64,000 nt of DNA, from positions 434,001-498,000 of the forward strand of contig CBDBCU010000006.1 of assembly GCA_965203435.1 (NCBI GenBank), written 5' to 3'. Position numbers and translations under genes: made by a program. The notes beneath the pieces are model-generated. The model did no database searches. It was not told the origin of the DNA and saw only the letters and a list, made by a program, of their open reading frames with translations. Origin of the DNA: CBDBCU01 sp965203435 (GTDB lineage Bacteria; Chloroflexota; Dehalococcoidia; Lucifugimonadales; UBA3495). This document shows, piece by piece, positions 16,710-26,379 of the stretch (position 1 is its first letter; every line of letters starts with the position of its first letter).

Positions 16710-19700
16710 CTACCCGCCCCCGCCGGTTTCCCGTTCCAGCCGCTCAATGTCCGCCGCGCTCAGGTTGAAATACTTGGCTTCCGGATGGTGGAAAACCAGG
16801 GCCGACACCGAACCCTCCGGATCCATCATCCAGCCCTCGGTCAATTCCACCCCGATATGGGCCGTTACTTCCAGCAGGCGGAACAGCTGTTCCTGGTCTT
16901 CGAGGCGGGGGCAGGCCGGGTAGCCGAAAGAGTAGCGGCGGCCCCGGTATTGGGCCCGGAACAGGTCGGCGTAGCTAAGGCCCTGCGGATCGCCGAATCC
17001 CCACATCTGCCGCAGCTGCTGATGCAGCAGTTCGGCAAAGGCTTCGGCGGATTCCAGCGCTAGAACCTGCAAAATGTGCGAGTTCAAAAACTCCCCCCGC
17101 TCCTTCCATTCCTCGGCCAGGGCGCGCACTCCGGGGCCGATGGTCGTGGTGAACATTGCCACATAATCCGGCTGTTCCGCGCTGACCGGGCGGGCGTAGT
17201 CGGCCAGGCACAAGCCCTCCCGTTGGGCCTGGCGGCCGAAGTAAAACCTTTCCAGAACCGTCCGCCCGTCCGGGCCGTAAATCAGCAGGCTCTGCCCCTC
17301 GGCCCGGCAGGGAAAGAACTTGAACACGGCATTGGCCTGAATGTCCGAGCGGGCCAGCATTTCATCCTCCACCCGCCGCACCTGCTCCCGCAACTCCAAA
17401 GCGTCCCGTTCCTCCCGCGCCAACGCCTCGGCAAAACGCCCCTGATAGCCCAGATGCCGTACATAAAGCATCTGCGGGTTGATGTACGGGAAAATCGCCG
17501 CCAGGTCGTAGTCCTTGAGGATATGCAGCCGCAAATCCGGCGGATGGGGGACGGGAAAGTCGTGGTTGATTTGGGCCGGGGCTACCGCCGGCGGCGCAGC
17601 GGCCGGGGCCGCCGCTGCCCGTTCCTGGGCCGCTTGCAGCATTTGCTCCGTTTCCCCTTCCAGAACGGCGGCCAAAGTCTGCCGCTCGTCGGCGTCTTGC
17701 AGGGTATTAGCCAGAGCCAATCCGCTCATGGCATCCTGCGCGTAGGCCACCAGGCCGGCATATTCCGGGGCAATCCGCAGCCGGGTAAAGCGGTTGGACA
17801 GGGCGGCCCCGCCCACCAACAGCGGCGAGTTGACCCCGGCTTGCCGAAAATCCCGGGCCGTTTCCACCATCATTTGCGCCGATTTGACCAGCAAGCCGGA
17901 CAAGCCCACGATGTCCGGGCGATGTTCCTGGCAGGCGTCAATCAAATCCTGCGGCGGCACTTTGATGCCCAGGTTGATGACCTGATAGCCGTTGTTGGAC
18001 AGGATGATGTCCACCAGATTTTTGCCGATGTCGTGGACATCCCCCTTGACCGTCGCCAGGAGGACCTTGCCTTTGCTGGCCGCCTCCGCCCGTTCCATAT
18101 ACGGCTCCAGATGGGCCACGGCGAACTTCATCGCTTCCGCCGATTGCAGCACCTCGGCCACAATCAGTTGATTGGCGTTGAACTGGCGGCCTACTTCGTC
18201 CATCCCGGCCATCAGCGGCCCGTTGATTACCGCCAGCGGCTCCCGTCCCTGCAAGGCTTCCTCCAAATCCTCGGCCAATCCCTCTTTGCTGCCCTCGATA
18301 ATCGCCAGAGCCAGCCGCTCGTCCAGCGGCAGACTGCGCCGTTCCTCGGCGGTGGCTTGGGGAACCTTGTCCCGGAAATGGGCGGCAAAGGCGGCGACCG
18401 GATCGTCGCCGCGATGCCAGATCAGGTTTTCCGACAATTCCCGTTCCTCGGCCGGAATGGCGGTGTACCGCTGCATCATTTCCGAGTTGACGATCGCCAG
18501 ATCCAGCCCGGCCTGAACGCAGTGGTAGAGAAAAACCGAGTTGAACACTTCCCGCCCGGCCGGCGGCAGGCCAAAGGATACATTGGAAATGCCCAGGATG
18601 GTTTTAGTGTGGGGCAGGGCTGCCTTAATCAGCCGTACCCCTTCGATGGTTTCGGCGGCGGAACCGATATAGTTGGCATCGCCGGTTCCGGCCGGAAAAA
18701 CCAGAGGGTCAAAAATCAGATCCTCCTCCGGGATGCCGTACTTTTCGGTAAGCAGGGCGTGGGAGCGGATAGCGATTTCCAACTTGCGCTGACGGGTGAT
18801 GGCCTGGGCCTGGTCCTTGTCGTCGTCGATGCAGCCCACCACCAAGGCCGCGCCGTAAGCCCGGGCCAGGGGGGCGATAGTCTGGAAACGGGCTTCCCCA
18901 TCCTCCAGATTCACCGAGTTGATGATGGACTTCCCTTGCAGCCGTTTCAGCGCCTCGGCAATGACCCGGGCATCGGTGGAGTCCAGCATAATGGGGGCTT
19001 TGACCTTTTTCGTCAGCAGATCCAGAAAGGCGGTGATGTCGGCCAGTTCATCCCGGTCGGGGTCTTGCAGGCAGACATCGAGGATATGGGCGCCGTTGCG
19101 AACCTGGCGGCGGCCGATTTCAGCGGCTTCCTCAAAACCGCCGCGCCCAATCAGGCGGCGGAAACGGCGGCTGCCCAGCACATTGGTGCGTTCCCCCACA
19201 ATTACCGGGCGGGTATCCTGATCGACCACCAATGCCTCAATGCCGGATACCCGGGTTTCGCTGCGGCGTACCGGCGGCCGCGGCGTTGCGCCGGCCACCT
19301 GCCGGGACAGCAGGCGGATGTGTTCCGGGCCGGTGCCGCAGCAGCCGCCCACTACATTAAGCCAGCCGGCTGCGATGAACCGGCCGATGGTATTCGCCAG
19401 CATTTCCGGGGTTTCGTTATACTTGCCATCCTCATCCGGCAGGCCGGCGTTGGGCAGGCAGGCCACCGCAAAGCGGGACAAGCCGGCCAGGGTGCGGATG
19501 TGGTCGGTCATAAACTCCGGGCCGGTGGCGCAGTTAAAGCCCAGCCACAGCAAATCCCGATGGGCTAAAGAGGTGTAAAAGGCTTCGGCATCCTGGCCGG
19601 CCAGCAGCGTCCCCATCGGCTCAATAGTGCCTTGCACCGCCAGGGGGACTTCCCGGCCCAATTCCGCCAGGGCCTGGTCAATGCCAATCAGCCCGGCTTT

Positions 19701-20222
19701 CAGGTTCAGGGTGTCCTGCGTGGTTTCCAGTAGCAGCAGATCCGCGCCGCCCTCAATCAGCCCCAACGCCTGTTCCCGGTAGGCGGCGGCCAGTTCGTCA
19801 AAAGTAACGCCGCCGGTAACGGAGATGGTTTTGGTGGTAGGCCCCAGCGACCCGGCCACGAAACGGGGCTTTTCCGGAGTGGAAACGGCCGCCGCGGCCT
19901 CCCGGGCCAGTTGCGCCGCTACCCGGTTAATGCGGCGGGCTTCCCCGGCCAAATCATACTCGGCCAGCACCACCGAGGTTGCGCCGAAAGTGTTGGTCTC
20001 GACCAGATCGGCCCCGGCTTCCAGATAGGAACGATGGATGTCAACGATGACTTCGGGCCGGGTCAGGGTCAGATACTCGTTGCAGCCCTCAAACTCCGCC
20101 CCGCCAAAATCCGCCGGGCCCAGGTTCCGCCCCTGAATGGCCGTCCCCATAGCCCCATCAAGAACGACAATCCGTTCCCGGAGCAGGGATTTGATTTGAG
20201 TAACGCGGTCAGATGCAGTCAT
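16710..20222 (-). CDS. metH: Cobalamin-dependent methionine synthase
   Basis: 1170 residues from the ATG at 20222, which has CAGGAAAC upstream; an in-frame extension to 20330 reads through simple repeats and is rejected. The domain order is complete. The homocysteine domain contains GAMGTAIQ, with the zinc Cys in GGCCGTGP. The methyl-tetrahydrofolate (pterin) domain contains SINSVNLEDGE. The B12 module has the axial His in GDVHDIGKN near residue 728. A reactivation (AdoMet) domain ends near the C-terminus. It transfers methyl from methyl-THF to homocysteine. No B12 or SAM riboswitch is visible upstream. Confidence 0.96.
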   Translation of the reverse strand: MTASDRVTQIKSLLRERIVVLDGAMGTAIQGRNLGPADFGGAEFEGCNEYLTLTRPEVIVDIHRSYLEAGADLVETNTFGATSVVLAEYDLAGEARRINRVAAQLAREAAAAVSTPEKPRFVAGSLGPTTKTISVTGGVTFDELAAAYREQALGLIEGGADLLLLETTQDTLNLKAGLIGIDQALAELGREVPLAVQGTIEPMGTLLAGQDAEAFYTSLAHRDLLWLGFNCATGPEFMTDHIRTLAGLSRFAVACLPNAGLPDEDGKYNETPEMLANTIGRFIAAGWLNVVGGCCGTGPEHIRLLSRQVAGATPRPPVRRSETRVSGIEALVVDQDTRPVIVGERTNVLGSRRFRRLIGRGGFEEAAEIGRRQVRNGAHILDVCLQDPDRDELADITAFLDLLTKKVKAPIMLDSTDARVIAEALKRLQGKSIINSVNLEDGEARFQTIAPLARAYGAALVVGCIDDDKDQAQAITRQRKLEIAIRSHALLTEKYGIPEEDLIFDPLVFPAGTGDANYIGSAAETIEGVRLIKAALPHTKTILGISNVSFGLPPAGREVFNSVFLYHCVQAGLDLAIVNSEMMQRYTAIPAEERELSENLIWHRGDDPVAAFAAHFRDKVPQATAEERRSLPLDERLALAIIEGSKEGLAEDLEEALQGREPLAVINGPLMAGMDEVGRQFNANQLIVAEVLQSAEAMKFAVAHLEPYMERAEAASKGKVLLATVKGDVHDIGKNLVDIILSNNGYQVINLGIKVPPQDLIDACQEHRPDIVGLSGLLVKSAQMMVETARDFRQAGVNSPLLVGGAALSNRFTRLRIAPEYAGLVAYAQDAMSGLALANTLQDADERQTLAAVLEGETEQMLQAAQERAAAAPAAAPPAVAPAQINHDFPVPHPPDLRLHILKDYDLAAIFPYINPQMLYVRHLGYQGRFAEALAREERDALELREQVRRVEDEMLARSDIQANAVFKFFPCRAEGQSLLIYGPDGRTVLERFYFGRQAQREGLCLADYARPVSAEQPDYVAMFTTTIGPGVRALAEEWKERGEFLNSHILQVLALESAEAFAELLHQQLRQMWGFGDPQGLSYADLFRAQYRGRRYSFGYPACPRLEDQEQLFRLLEVTAHIGVELTEGWMMDPEGSVSALVFHHPEAKYFNLSAADIERLERETGGGG

Positions 20223-20323
20223 AAGTTTCCTGTGGATAGGGTGGATAGGGTGGATAATGTGGAAAGGGTTGGGGACAAGGTTAGCGGTTGCGGCGGGGGT
20301 TGTCAAATGGGGGAAAGCGCGTC

Positions 20324-20353
20324 TTGACATACGCTATCCCTTTAGTGTATATT
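20324..20353 (+). promoter_or_regulatory. Promoter of the DUF262/HEPN cluster
   Basis: TTGACA (20324-20329), 18-bp spacer, TATATT (20348-20353). It ends 28 bp before the DUF262 start. A weaker divergent promoter for metH may use TTGACA on the minus strand at 20306-20301. Confidence 0.65.
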
Positions 20354-20381
20354 GATTGCACTCCACGCCGAAGTGAGCAGG

Positions 20382-21566
20382 ATGATGACCTCCGCTGAAT
20401 CCCAAATTACGGAAACCCTTTACGACGACTACGCTGCCGACGAAGCGGAAGTGTCGGGCGTAGAGGATTACGATGTCTCCACCGCGCCCAACGACTTTAA
20501 CATTTCCACGATGTACGACTTTATCAAGTCGGGAGTGTTGGTCATTCCGGGTTTCCAGCGCAACTATGATTGGGACATCAAGCGGGCCTCTAAACTCATT
20601 GAGTCCCTCATCATTGGACTGCCGGTGCCGCAGATTTTCCTGCACGAAGCCGCCCGGAACCGCTTCAATGTGATTGACGGCCAGCAGCGCCTGATGTCCA
20701 TTTATTACTTTATGAAACAGCGGTTTCCCCGGGACGAGGCCAGGGCAAAGCTGCGGCGGGTATTTGCTGAACACGGCGACATTCCCGAGCGGGTTCTGCG
20801 CGACCCGGACTATTTTACCGACTTCCGCCTTAACTTGCCGGAAAAGGTGCATAACTCGCCTAACCGATTGCACGGCCTCGCCTTTGAGGACTTGGGCGAT
20901 AACCAACCGGCCTTTTTGCTCCGCACGGTTCGGAACATAATCATCCGGCAGAACGCTCCTCGGGATGATTCCGCCATCTATGAGATTTTCAGCCGCCTTA
21001 ATTCCGGGGGGATGAACATCACCCCTCAGGAAATGCGGCTGAGTCTCTACCACTCCGACTTTTACAGTATGCTGATGCTGGTCAACTACGAACCGGAGTG
21101 GCGGCGCTTGCTCAACTCCCCGGAACCGGAACTCCGCTTGAAAGATATGGAGCTCCTGTTGCGGATGTTTGCCATGCTGGTAAATGCCGAGGACTATTCC
21201 CCGTCGTTGTCCAAGTTTCTCAACCAGTTTTCCAAGGAATGCCGGGACAACAGCAAGGAGGTGAATCAGTATCTCGAGAGTGTTTTCAAGCACTTCCTCA
21301 AGGCTGCTTCCGGCTTGCCCAGCGACGTGTTTATGAACAAGTCCAACAACCGTATCAGCATCGCCCTGATGGAGGCGGTTTTTGCGGCCGCCTGCCGGGA
21401 AAAGTACCAGGCCGGAGGGTTGCCGGAAGGCTCCCTAGCCTTTGAGGAGATACGAGCGTTGGAAACGGATCCCACCTTTGTGGAGGCGTCACTGTACGCC
21501 ACCACGCAAAGGGCTAACGTCCATAAGCGCCTTGACCGGGGCTATGCCCTGGTATCCCCTTTGTAG
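20382..21566 (+). CDS. DUF262 domain protein (GmrSD/ParB-Srx-like nuclease superfamily)
   Basis: 394 residues. The DUF262 motifs are QRNYDW at about residue 59 and DGQQRL at about 99, the nucleotide-binding/nuclease signature shared with the type IV restriction enzyme GmrSD. A FSRLNSGG segment follows, also typical. The C-terminal half is helical and has no HNH (DUF1524) domain. The TTG at 20352 lies inside the -10 element, so the ATG at 20382 is taken as start. The next gene, a HEPN protein, begins 14 bp after the stop. Likely role: a defence or toxin-antitoxin component. Confidence 0.78.
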   Translation: MMTSAESQITETLYDDYAADEAEVSGVEDYDVSTAPNDFNISTMYDFIKSGVLVIPGFQRNYDWDIKRASKLIESLIIGLPVPQIFLHEAARNRFNVIDGQQRLMSIYYFMKQRFPRDEARAKLRRVFAEHGDIPERVLRDPDYFTDFRLNLPEKVHNSPNRLHGLAFEDLGDNQPAFLLRTVRNIIIRQNAPRDDSAIYEIFSRLNSGGMNITPQEMRLSLYHSDFYSMLMLVNYEPEWRRLLNSPEPELRLKDMELLLRMFAMLVNAEDYSPSLSKFLNQFSKECRDNSKEVNQYLESVFKHFLKAASGLPSDVFMNKSNNRISIALMEAVFAAACREKYQAGGLPEGSLAFEEIRALETDPTFVEASLYATTQRANVHKRLDRGYALVSPL

Positions 21567-21580
21567 AAAGGTGTTCGCTT

Positions 21581-22153
21581 TTGCCTGATGAGACCCCGGT
21601 TGACGAGCTCTACCAAGACTTCCAAGATCTGATTGCCGCTATTGCCCCTATGGATGTTTCCTTGCGAGAAACGGTAAGGGTTAATTTCGGCAAGTCTCTC
21701 TTGTTGGCGGCGGCCAGCTATTTTGAGGAGCGGGTCAAGACCCAGCTTCTTGACTTTATGCGTGGTCGGGCCGCCAACGACGAACTCGTGATTGAGTTTG
21801 TTCGGAACAAGGTCGTCGAGCGGCAGTATCACACGTATTTCAACTGGGGAGAGGTCAGGCTTGGCAGCGTAAATGGTTTCTTTGGCCTTTTCGGCAACAA
21901 TTTCAAGGAACACATGGTTCAGCAAGTTCACGACGATAGCGAGTACGCCAATGCTGTCCGCGAGTTCCTGCATATCGGAAACCAGCGTAACCTCCTGGTT
22001 CACCAGAATTATGCCCAATTCTCTCTGGACAGTACGCCGGAGGAAATCTATGCCAGCTACAAAGTAGCCCTCCAGTTCGTCGACAGCATCGGCAGCCACT
22101 TGGCAAGGGTCAGCGCGGACCTTGCCCGCCGTTCAGCACCGGACGGCAGCTAG
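21581..22153 (+). CDS. HEPN-domain protein, predicted RNase
   Basis: 190 residues, TTG start behind AAAGGTG. The helical protein ends with QRNLLVHQNY, giving the HEPN Rx4H motif (Arg136, Asn137, His141) that forms the active site of many HEPN ribonucleases. The overall pattern suggests the RiboL-PSP or MAE-like HEPN families. It is 14 bp behind the DUF262 gene and almost certainly co-transcribed. I infer that HEPN is an effector and DUF262 the sensor or partner, but either could be the toxic part. Confidence 0.72.
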   Translation: MPDETPVDELYQDFQDLIAAIAPMDVSLRETVRVNFGKSLLLAAASYFEERVKTQLLDFMRGRAANDELVIEFVRNKVVERQYHTYFNWGEVRLGSVNGFFGLFGNNFKEHMVQQVHDDSEYANAVREFLHIGNQRNLLVHQNYAQFSLDSTPEEIYASYKVALQFVDSIGSHLARVSADLARRSAPDGS

Positions 22154-22237
22154 ACGCCAGGTCGCCATCCATTAAAGACGGCAACCTTGCCACCGCACCA
22201 CGCCCATTCCATCGCCCCCACCGGCAAAGGAGCGCAG

Positions 22238-23215
22238 ATGCCCACCCCCACCATCATCACCCACGCCCCTAACCTGGCCGCCCTGCTGCCGGCCGGGGAC
22301 AATTTCCCGCCCGATTTGCCCGACAAGGCCCGGGGAACGTTGCTCGGCCTGGCTTGCGGCAACTTGCTGGGCTTGCCGGTGGAGGGCGGGTCGCGGAATG
22401 CGATAGCCCGGCAGTATCCCGGCGGCGTTACCGGCATTGACCCGGAGGAAAGGTATCGCCCCATGGATGATGACCTGGCCCAGGCGGTGGATTTGGGCGC
22501 GGCGCTTCTGGCCGGCGGCGATTATGTTGCCGACTTTGCCCGGCGGTTGGTGATTTGGCGGCGGGAAAACGGGCGGGGCATCGGCTATACTACCGACGCT
22601 GTTATTGACTATCTGGAACAGGGCTACCCGCCGCCGCAAGCCGCCCGCCTGATCTACGAGGAAAAGAATCGCATTGCCCCCAACGGCGGGTTGATGCGCT
22701 GCGCCCCGGTTGCCCTGGCCCGCCACTCCGACCCGGCCCGGCTGATTAGCGACAGCGCGGCCACCTGCGCCGTTACCCATTACGCCGCCCCCTGCCAATG
22801 GTCTTGCATCATCGTCAACGCCGCCCTTGCCCGGCTGCTGCGCGGCGTTAGCCCATCCATAGCTGCCTTGACCGATGCCGCCCTATCCGATGGCGCGCCG
22901 GCCGAAATGCAGGATTGGATAATGGCAGTCGGCGACGCCATTGACGCTTTGCCCCTGGATTCGGGACTGATCGGCCACACCATGCTGTGCTTGCAGGCCG
23001 GGATCTGGGCTTTGCGGACGCCGCTGAACTTTGCCGAGGCCCTGGTGTCGGTGGTCAGCGCCGGCGGCGATACCGACACTAATGGGGCGGTAGCCGGCGC
23101 GATACTGGGCGCGCGTTACGGCGCAACCGCCCTTCCCCAGGACTGGCTCGACTGCATCCCCCAACGGGAACGGCTGGAAAAGTTGGCCGTTGACTTGCTG
23201 GCCGCCGCTGATTAG
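22238..23215 (+). CDS. ADP-ribosylglycohydrolase family protein (DraG-like)
   Basis: 325 residues from the ATG at 22238 (AAAGGAGCGCAG just before). The DraG fold is shown by the N-terminal ARGTLLGLACGNLLG, an acidic MDDDLAQA near the first metal site, and the C-terminal GGDTDTNGAVAGAILGA that supplies metal-binding Asp residues. Such enzymes remove ADP-ribose from proteins, nucleic acids or small molecules. It lies 84 bp downstream of the HEPN gene on the same strand with no terminator, so it may belong to the same unit, though metabolic use is equally possible. Confidence 0.85.
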   Translation: MPTPTIITHAPNLAALLPAGDNFPPDLPDKARGTLLGLACGNLLGLPVEGGSRNAIARQYPGGVTGIDPEERYRPMDDDLAQAVDLGAALLAGGDYVADFARRLVIWRRENGRGIGYTTDAVIDYLEQGYPPPQAARLIYEEKNRIAPNGGLMRCAPVALARHSDPARLISDSAATCAVTHYAAPCQWSCIIVNAALARLLRGVSPSIAALTDAALSDGAPAEMQDWIMAVGDAIDALPLDSGLIGHTMLCLQAGIWALRTPLNFAEALVSVVSAGGDTDTNGAVAGAILGARYGATALPQDWLDCIPQRERLEKLAVDLLAAAD

Positions 23216-23264
23216 CGGCGGCCTTGCCGATTCCGTTGCGGAATGGAATCTTTCCCCTTGTCCC

Positions 23265-25859
23265 CTACCCGAACCGGGCCGCCAGTTCCGCCCGGTTCAG
23301 TTCCAGCCACTTCCCGTTAAGGCGGATCCGCTCCAGAGCCTGGCGGATGGTGCGCTCGGCGGCCGGAGCCGGATGTTCCCGGAAAAAGTTTTCCACTTCC
23401 GCCGCCTTGTCCGCCGCCACAAAGTTGCTGCAAATGGACACCAGCCGCATCAGCCCGAAACCGCCATCCCCATAGCGGCGATCCAGCTCCGGCCAGTTGT
23501 CTTGAACGAACTGCCAGGCCAGCTGCCGCCCCTTCAGATTGGCCGCCACGGCGGTTATCACCGTGATGGTATCCTGGGAGCGGACGGCATCGGTCAAAGA
23601 GCGGCGCAGGGTTTCCTGCAACAGTTCCGGCTGGGTAAAGCGGGCCATCGCCAACCCCAGCCGAATCTTTTCCTCCTGCAAATCGGTCTGCTCATACAGT
23701 TCCCACAGCCGGGCGTAAGTATCGGCATCGCCGGCTTGGGCCGCTAGGCTGAAGGCCACGCCGCGCAAATCCGGATGCAGGGTAGCCGGATCCGCGCAGT
23801 AGGCGGCGAACCGCTCCGTAGCCTGCGCCAGAATCTCGGCATCGCCATAGCTGCCGGCCTGACTGAGCACCGTGCTGCGGAGTAGAGCGTCCAGGTGTCC
23901 CTCGCCCGGTTGAGCATCCCAACCCATCCGCCGGGCCGCCGGCCGGAACAGCTCCCGGGCAAAGGCCCGATAGTTCTCGTAGCAGGGTTCCTCGGCCACC
24001 AGCAGCTCAATATCCCGCAGGTTGGTCGCCAAGTCGCTCCACACCGAGGCGTCCGTTTCATTCTCGTAAGCGGCGGCCAGGGCCAAGAATTGCGTAACCG
24101 GCAGCAGCCCCGCCTTGGACAGGGCGTAGGCGTCATTTTGCAGCCCCAGCCGATCCGTCGCCGACAAAGCCAGGGAATGGACGGCCGGCAGCAGCTTTTG
24201 CCAATCCTCCGCGGCGTAGTTGACCCGGAAAAACCCGGTCTGCGCCAGGTTCACCTTGAACCAGCTGTCAGCCCCACCCGGCGCGGACAGCCGCAGCCAG
24301 GTTTGCGGGGCGTCCATTACAATCGTCGCCGCCACCGGATTGCCGCTGCCGCCATAGGCCACGCTGACCGGCACCTGCCACACCGTATCCTCCACTTCCA
24401 CCTCTCCCAGCAGATGGTCATAGACAAAGCGCTCCTGGGAAAGGGTCAATTCCTGCCCCTCGCCCGAGGGCTGCGACCGCACCGACACCACCGGATAGCC
24501 GGTCTGGGCAATCCAGCTGTCCATCAGGGCCGTTACCGGCTTTTGGGAAACGGCTTCCATGGCCGACCACAAATCCCCGGTGCGGGCATTGGCATACTGA
24601 TTGGTTTCCAGATACTGATGCAGCCCCTGGCGAAAGACCTCCGGGGTCAGAAACTGCTCCAGCATCCGAATGACCGAGGCCCCCTTGCTGTAGCTGATGG
24701 CGTCAAAAAGCTGGCTGATTTCCGCCGGGTCGTGGACTTCCTGCTCAATGGGATGGGAGTTCTTGAGCCCGTCCAGGCTCAAGGCCCGGTCGGTGTCCAT
24801 ATTGACGAACTGGGTCCACATCTGCCACTCCGGGAAAGCCCAATCCACCGCCTTGGTGCCCATCCACGAGGCAAAACTTTCGTTCAGCCACAGGTCATCC
24901 CACCACTCCATCGTTACCAGGTCGCCAAACCACATATGCGCCATTTCGTGGGCCACCACTTCGGCCACCCGCTGCCGGGTGCCGGCCGAGGAATGGGCCG
25001 CATCCACCAGCAACGCCGTTTCCCGATAGGTGATGGCCCCCCAGTTTTCCATGGCCCCGGCGGCGAAGTCCGGGATGGCAATGTGATCCAGCTTTTCCAG
25101 CGGATAGGGGATGCCGAAATAATCGTTGAAAAAAGAAAGCATCCGGGCCGAGGTTTCCAGGGCGAACCGCCCCTGCTCCTCCTTGCCCCGGGTCGTCCAC
25201 ACCGCCACCCGGGTATTGTCGGCCGCTTCCTGCTCAATGGAAGTCAAATCCCCCACCACGAAAGCCAGCAGATAGGTGGACATAACCGGGGTTTCGGCAA
25301 ACCCCACCGACTGGTAGCCGGCATCCAACCGGGCCTGGTCGATAATCGGCGTGTTGGATACCGCCACCATATTGGCCGGAATGTTCAGAGTCAGCTGAAA
25401 GGCGGCTTTGCAGGAGGGTTCATCCCAGCAGGGAAAGGCCCGGCGGGCATCGGTAGCCTCGAACTGGGTCGTCGCCAGATAGGCCGTTTCCCCCTCCGGA
25501 TTGACATACTGACTGCGGTAAAAGCCGCGCAGCTTGTCATTCAGCTCCCCGGCAAAGCGCAAATCCAGCTGCGCCGCCCCGGGCTGGACGCCGTCGGGAA
25601 AGGCAATCGCCGCCGTTTCCCGTTCTTTGTCCAGCACAATGGCCGCGGCCCGCTGGCTTTTGCCGTCCTGGATCAGGGTGGCGGCGTGGATGGTCAGTTC
25701 ATCGGCGTTCAGGACGATTTCGGAAACCGGCTCGGCGATTTCCAGGTCAATGACTTCCAGCCCGTCAAAGGTGAACTTTTCCAGGTCGGGCTGCAAGGTA
25801 AGGCGATACTTGCGGGGGCGAACCTGGTCGGGCAAAACAACGGCATCGGCAGTGGGCAT
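23265..25859 (-). CDS. pepN: M1 family aminopeptidase (aminopeptidase N type)
   Basis: 864 residues from the ATG at 25859, chosen for GGAGGAA upstream over a frame reaching 25991. The exopeptidase motif GAMENWG is near residue 268. The zinc motif HEMAH near 305 is followed 18 residues later by NESFASW, which supplies the third ligand Glu. An N-terminal beta domain and a C-terminal ERAP1-like helical domain complete a normal M1 length. It trims N-terminal residues from peptides in the cytoplasm. A short, diverged copy of its 5' coding region is found at 26826-26880 inside the duplicated toxin-antitoxin region. Confidence 0.94.
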   Translation of the reverse strand: MPTADAVVLPDQVRPRKYRLTLQPDLEKFTFDGLEVIDLEIAEPVSEIVLNADELTIHAATLIQDGKSQRAAAIVLDKERETAAIAFPDGVQPGAAQLDLRFAGELNDKLRGFYRSQYVNPEGETAYLATTQFEATDARRAFPCWDEPSCKAAFQLTLNIPANMVAVSNTPIIDQARLDAGYQSVGFAETPVMSTYLLAFVVGDLTSIEQEAADNTRVAVWTTRGKEEQGRFALETSARMLSFFNDYFGIPYPLEKLDHIAIPDFAAGAMENWGAITYRETALLVDAAHSSAGTRQRVAEVVAHEMAHMWFGDLVTMEWWDDLWLNESFASWMGTKAVDWAFPEWQMWTQFVNMDTDRALSLDGLKNSHPIEQEVHDPAEISQLFDAISYSKGASVIRMLEQFLTPEVFRQGLHQYLETNQYANARTGDLWSAMEAVSQKPVTALMDSWIAQTGYPVVSVRSQPSGEGQELTLSQERFVYDHLLGEVEVEDTVWQVPVSVAYGGSGNPVAATIVMDAPQTWLRLSAPGGADSWFKVNLAQTGFFRVNYAAEDWQKLLPAVHSLALSATDRLGLQNDAYALSKAGLLPVTQFLALAAAYENETDASVWSDLATNLRDIELLVAEEPCYENYRAFARELFRPAARRMGWDAQPGEGHLDALLRSTVLSQAGSYGDAEILAQATERFAAYCADPATLHPDLRGVAFSLAAQAGDADTYARLWELYEQTDLQEEKIRLGLAMARFTQPELLQETLRRSLTDAVRSQDTITVITAVAANLKGRQLAWQFVQDNWPELDRRYGDGGFGLMRLVSICSNFVAADKAAEVENFFREHPAPAAERTIRQALERIRLNGKWLELNRAELAARFG

Positions 25860-25935
25860 AGGAAAGTTCCTCCGGGCAATGGGTTCAGATTTCAGCAATA
25901 GTTTAACATAAATGCGGCCGGTTTTGCGGCGGCCG

Positions 25936-25944
25936 TGGTATAAT
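25936..25944 (+). promoter_or_regulatory. Extended -10 promoter of the first PIN cassette
   Basis: TGG directly followed by TATAAT (25939-25944); no good -35. The 25-bp stretch 25921-25945 recurs with one mismatch at 26891-26915 before the second cassette, which supports function. Confidence 0.6.
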
Positions 25945-25957
25945 GACCGGGCATAGC

Positions 25958-26043
25958 AACCGTCGTTCCCAACCCTAACCATCGTTCCCAACCCCTAACC
26001 GTCATCCCAACCCCTAACCGTCATTCCCGCGTAAGCGGGAATC
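25958..26043. repeat. Tandem 19-20-bp repeats ending in the dispersed palindrome
   Basis: Four AACC(G/A)TC-TTCCC units follow one another; the last continues into CCCGCGTAAGCGGG, the palindrome found elsewhere. One arm of the palindrome has been copied in tandem. It lies between the promoter and the antitoxin start, within the transcribed leader. Confidence 0.8.
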
Positions 26044-26085
26044 CAGAAGGGCCGCGCAATCCGCCGGATTAGGAGGAAAAGACTA

Positions 26086-26379
26086 ATGAACACCGCAGAC
26101 CGGGTTAAAGTTGCCCCGGCCCAAGCCTCGGTAGATTATGAATCGCCAGCCCTGGCGATCCTGACCACCGGGAAACTGCTGCTTATCCCGGAGTCCGTTT
26201 ATGCGGACTTCCCGGGCGTCAAAGGTTTCCAAGTTACCCGGGAACCGGGCCGGATTGTTCTCACGCCCCTCCCGCCGGAGCCGGTTGCCCTCGAGGAAAT
26301 TCACCGGCATATAGCCGCCCAGGGCGTAACCGAGCAGGACATAACCGACGCGGTAAAGTGGGCCCGGGGGCAAAGCTGA
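26086..26379 (+). CDS. AbrB-like antitoxin, cassette 1
   Basis: 97 residues with GGAGGAAAAG upstream. The segment LTTGKLLLIPESVYADFPGV followed by VTREPGRIVLTPL resembles a swapped-hairpin (AbrB/MazE) DNA-binding domain, and the tail GVTEQDITDAVKWARGQ is a helix likely to cover the toxin. The stop is directly followed by the ATG of a PIN toxin. Antitoxins of this type repress their own operon and neutralise the toxin. A diverged second copy lies at 26954-27256. Confidence 0.7.
   Translation: MNTADRVKVAPAQASVDYESPALAILTTGKLLLIPESVYADFPGVKGFQVTREPGRIVLTPLPPEPVALEEIHRHIAAQGVTEQDITDAVKWARGQS

Noticed and set aside
20223..20330. Cobalamin or SAM riboswitch before metH
   Set aside because: The leader is short and made of GTGGATAGG-type direct repeats; neither consensus is present.
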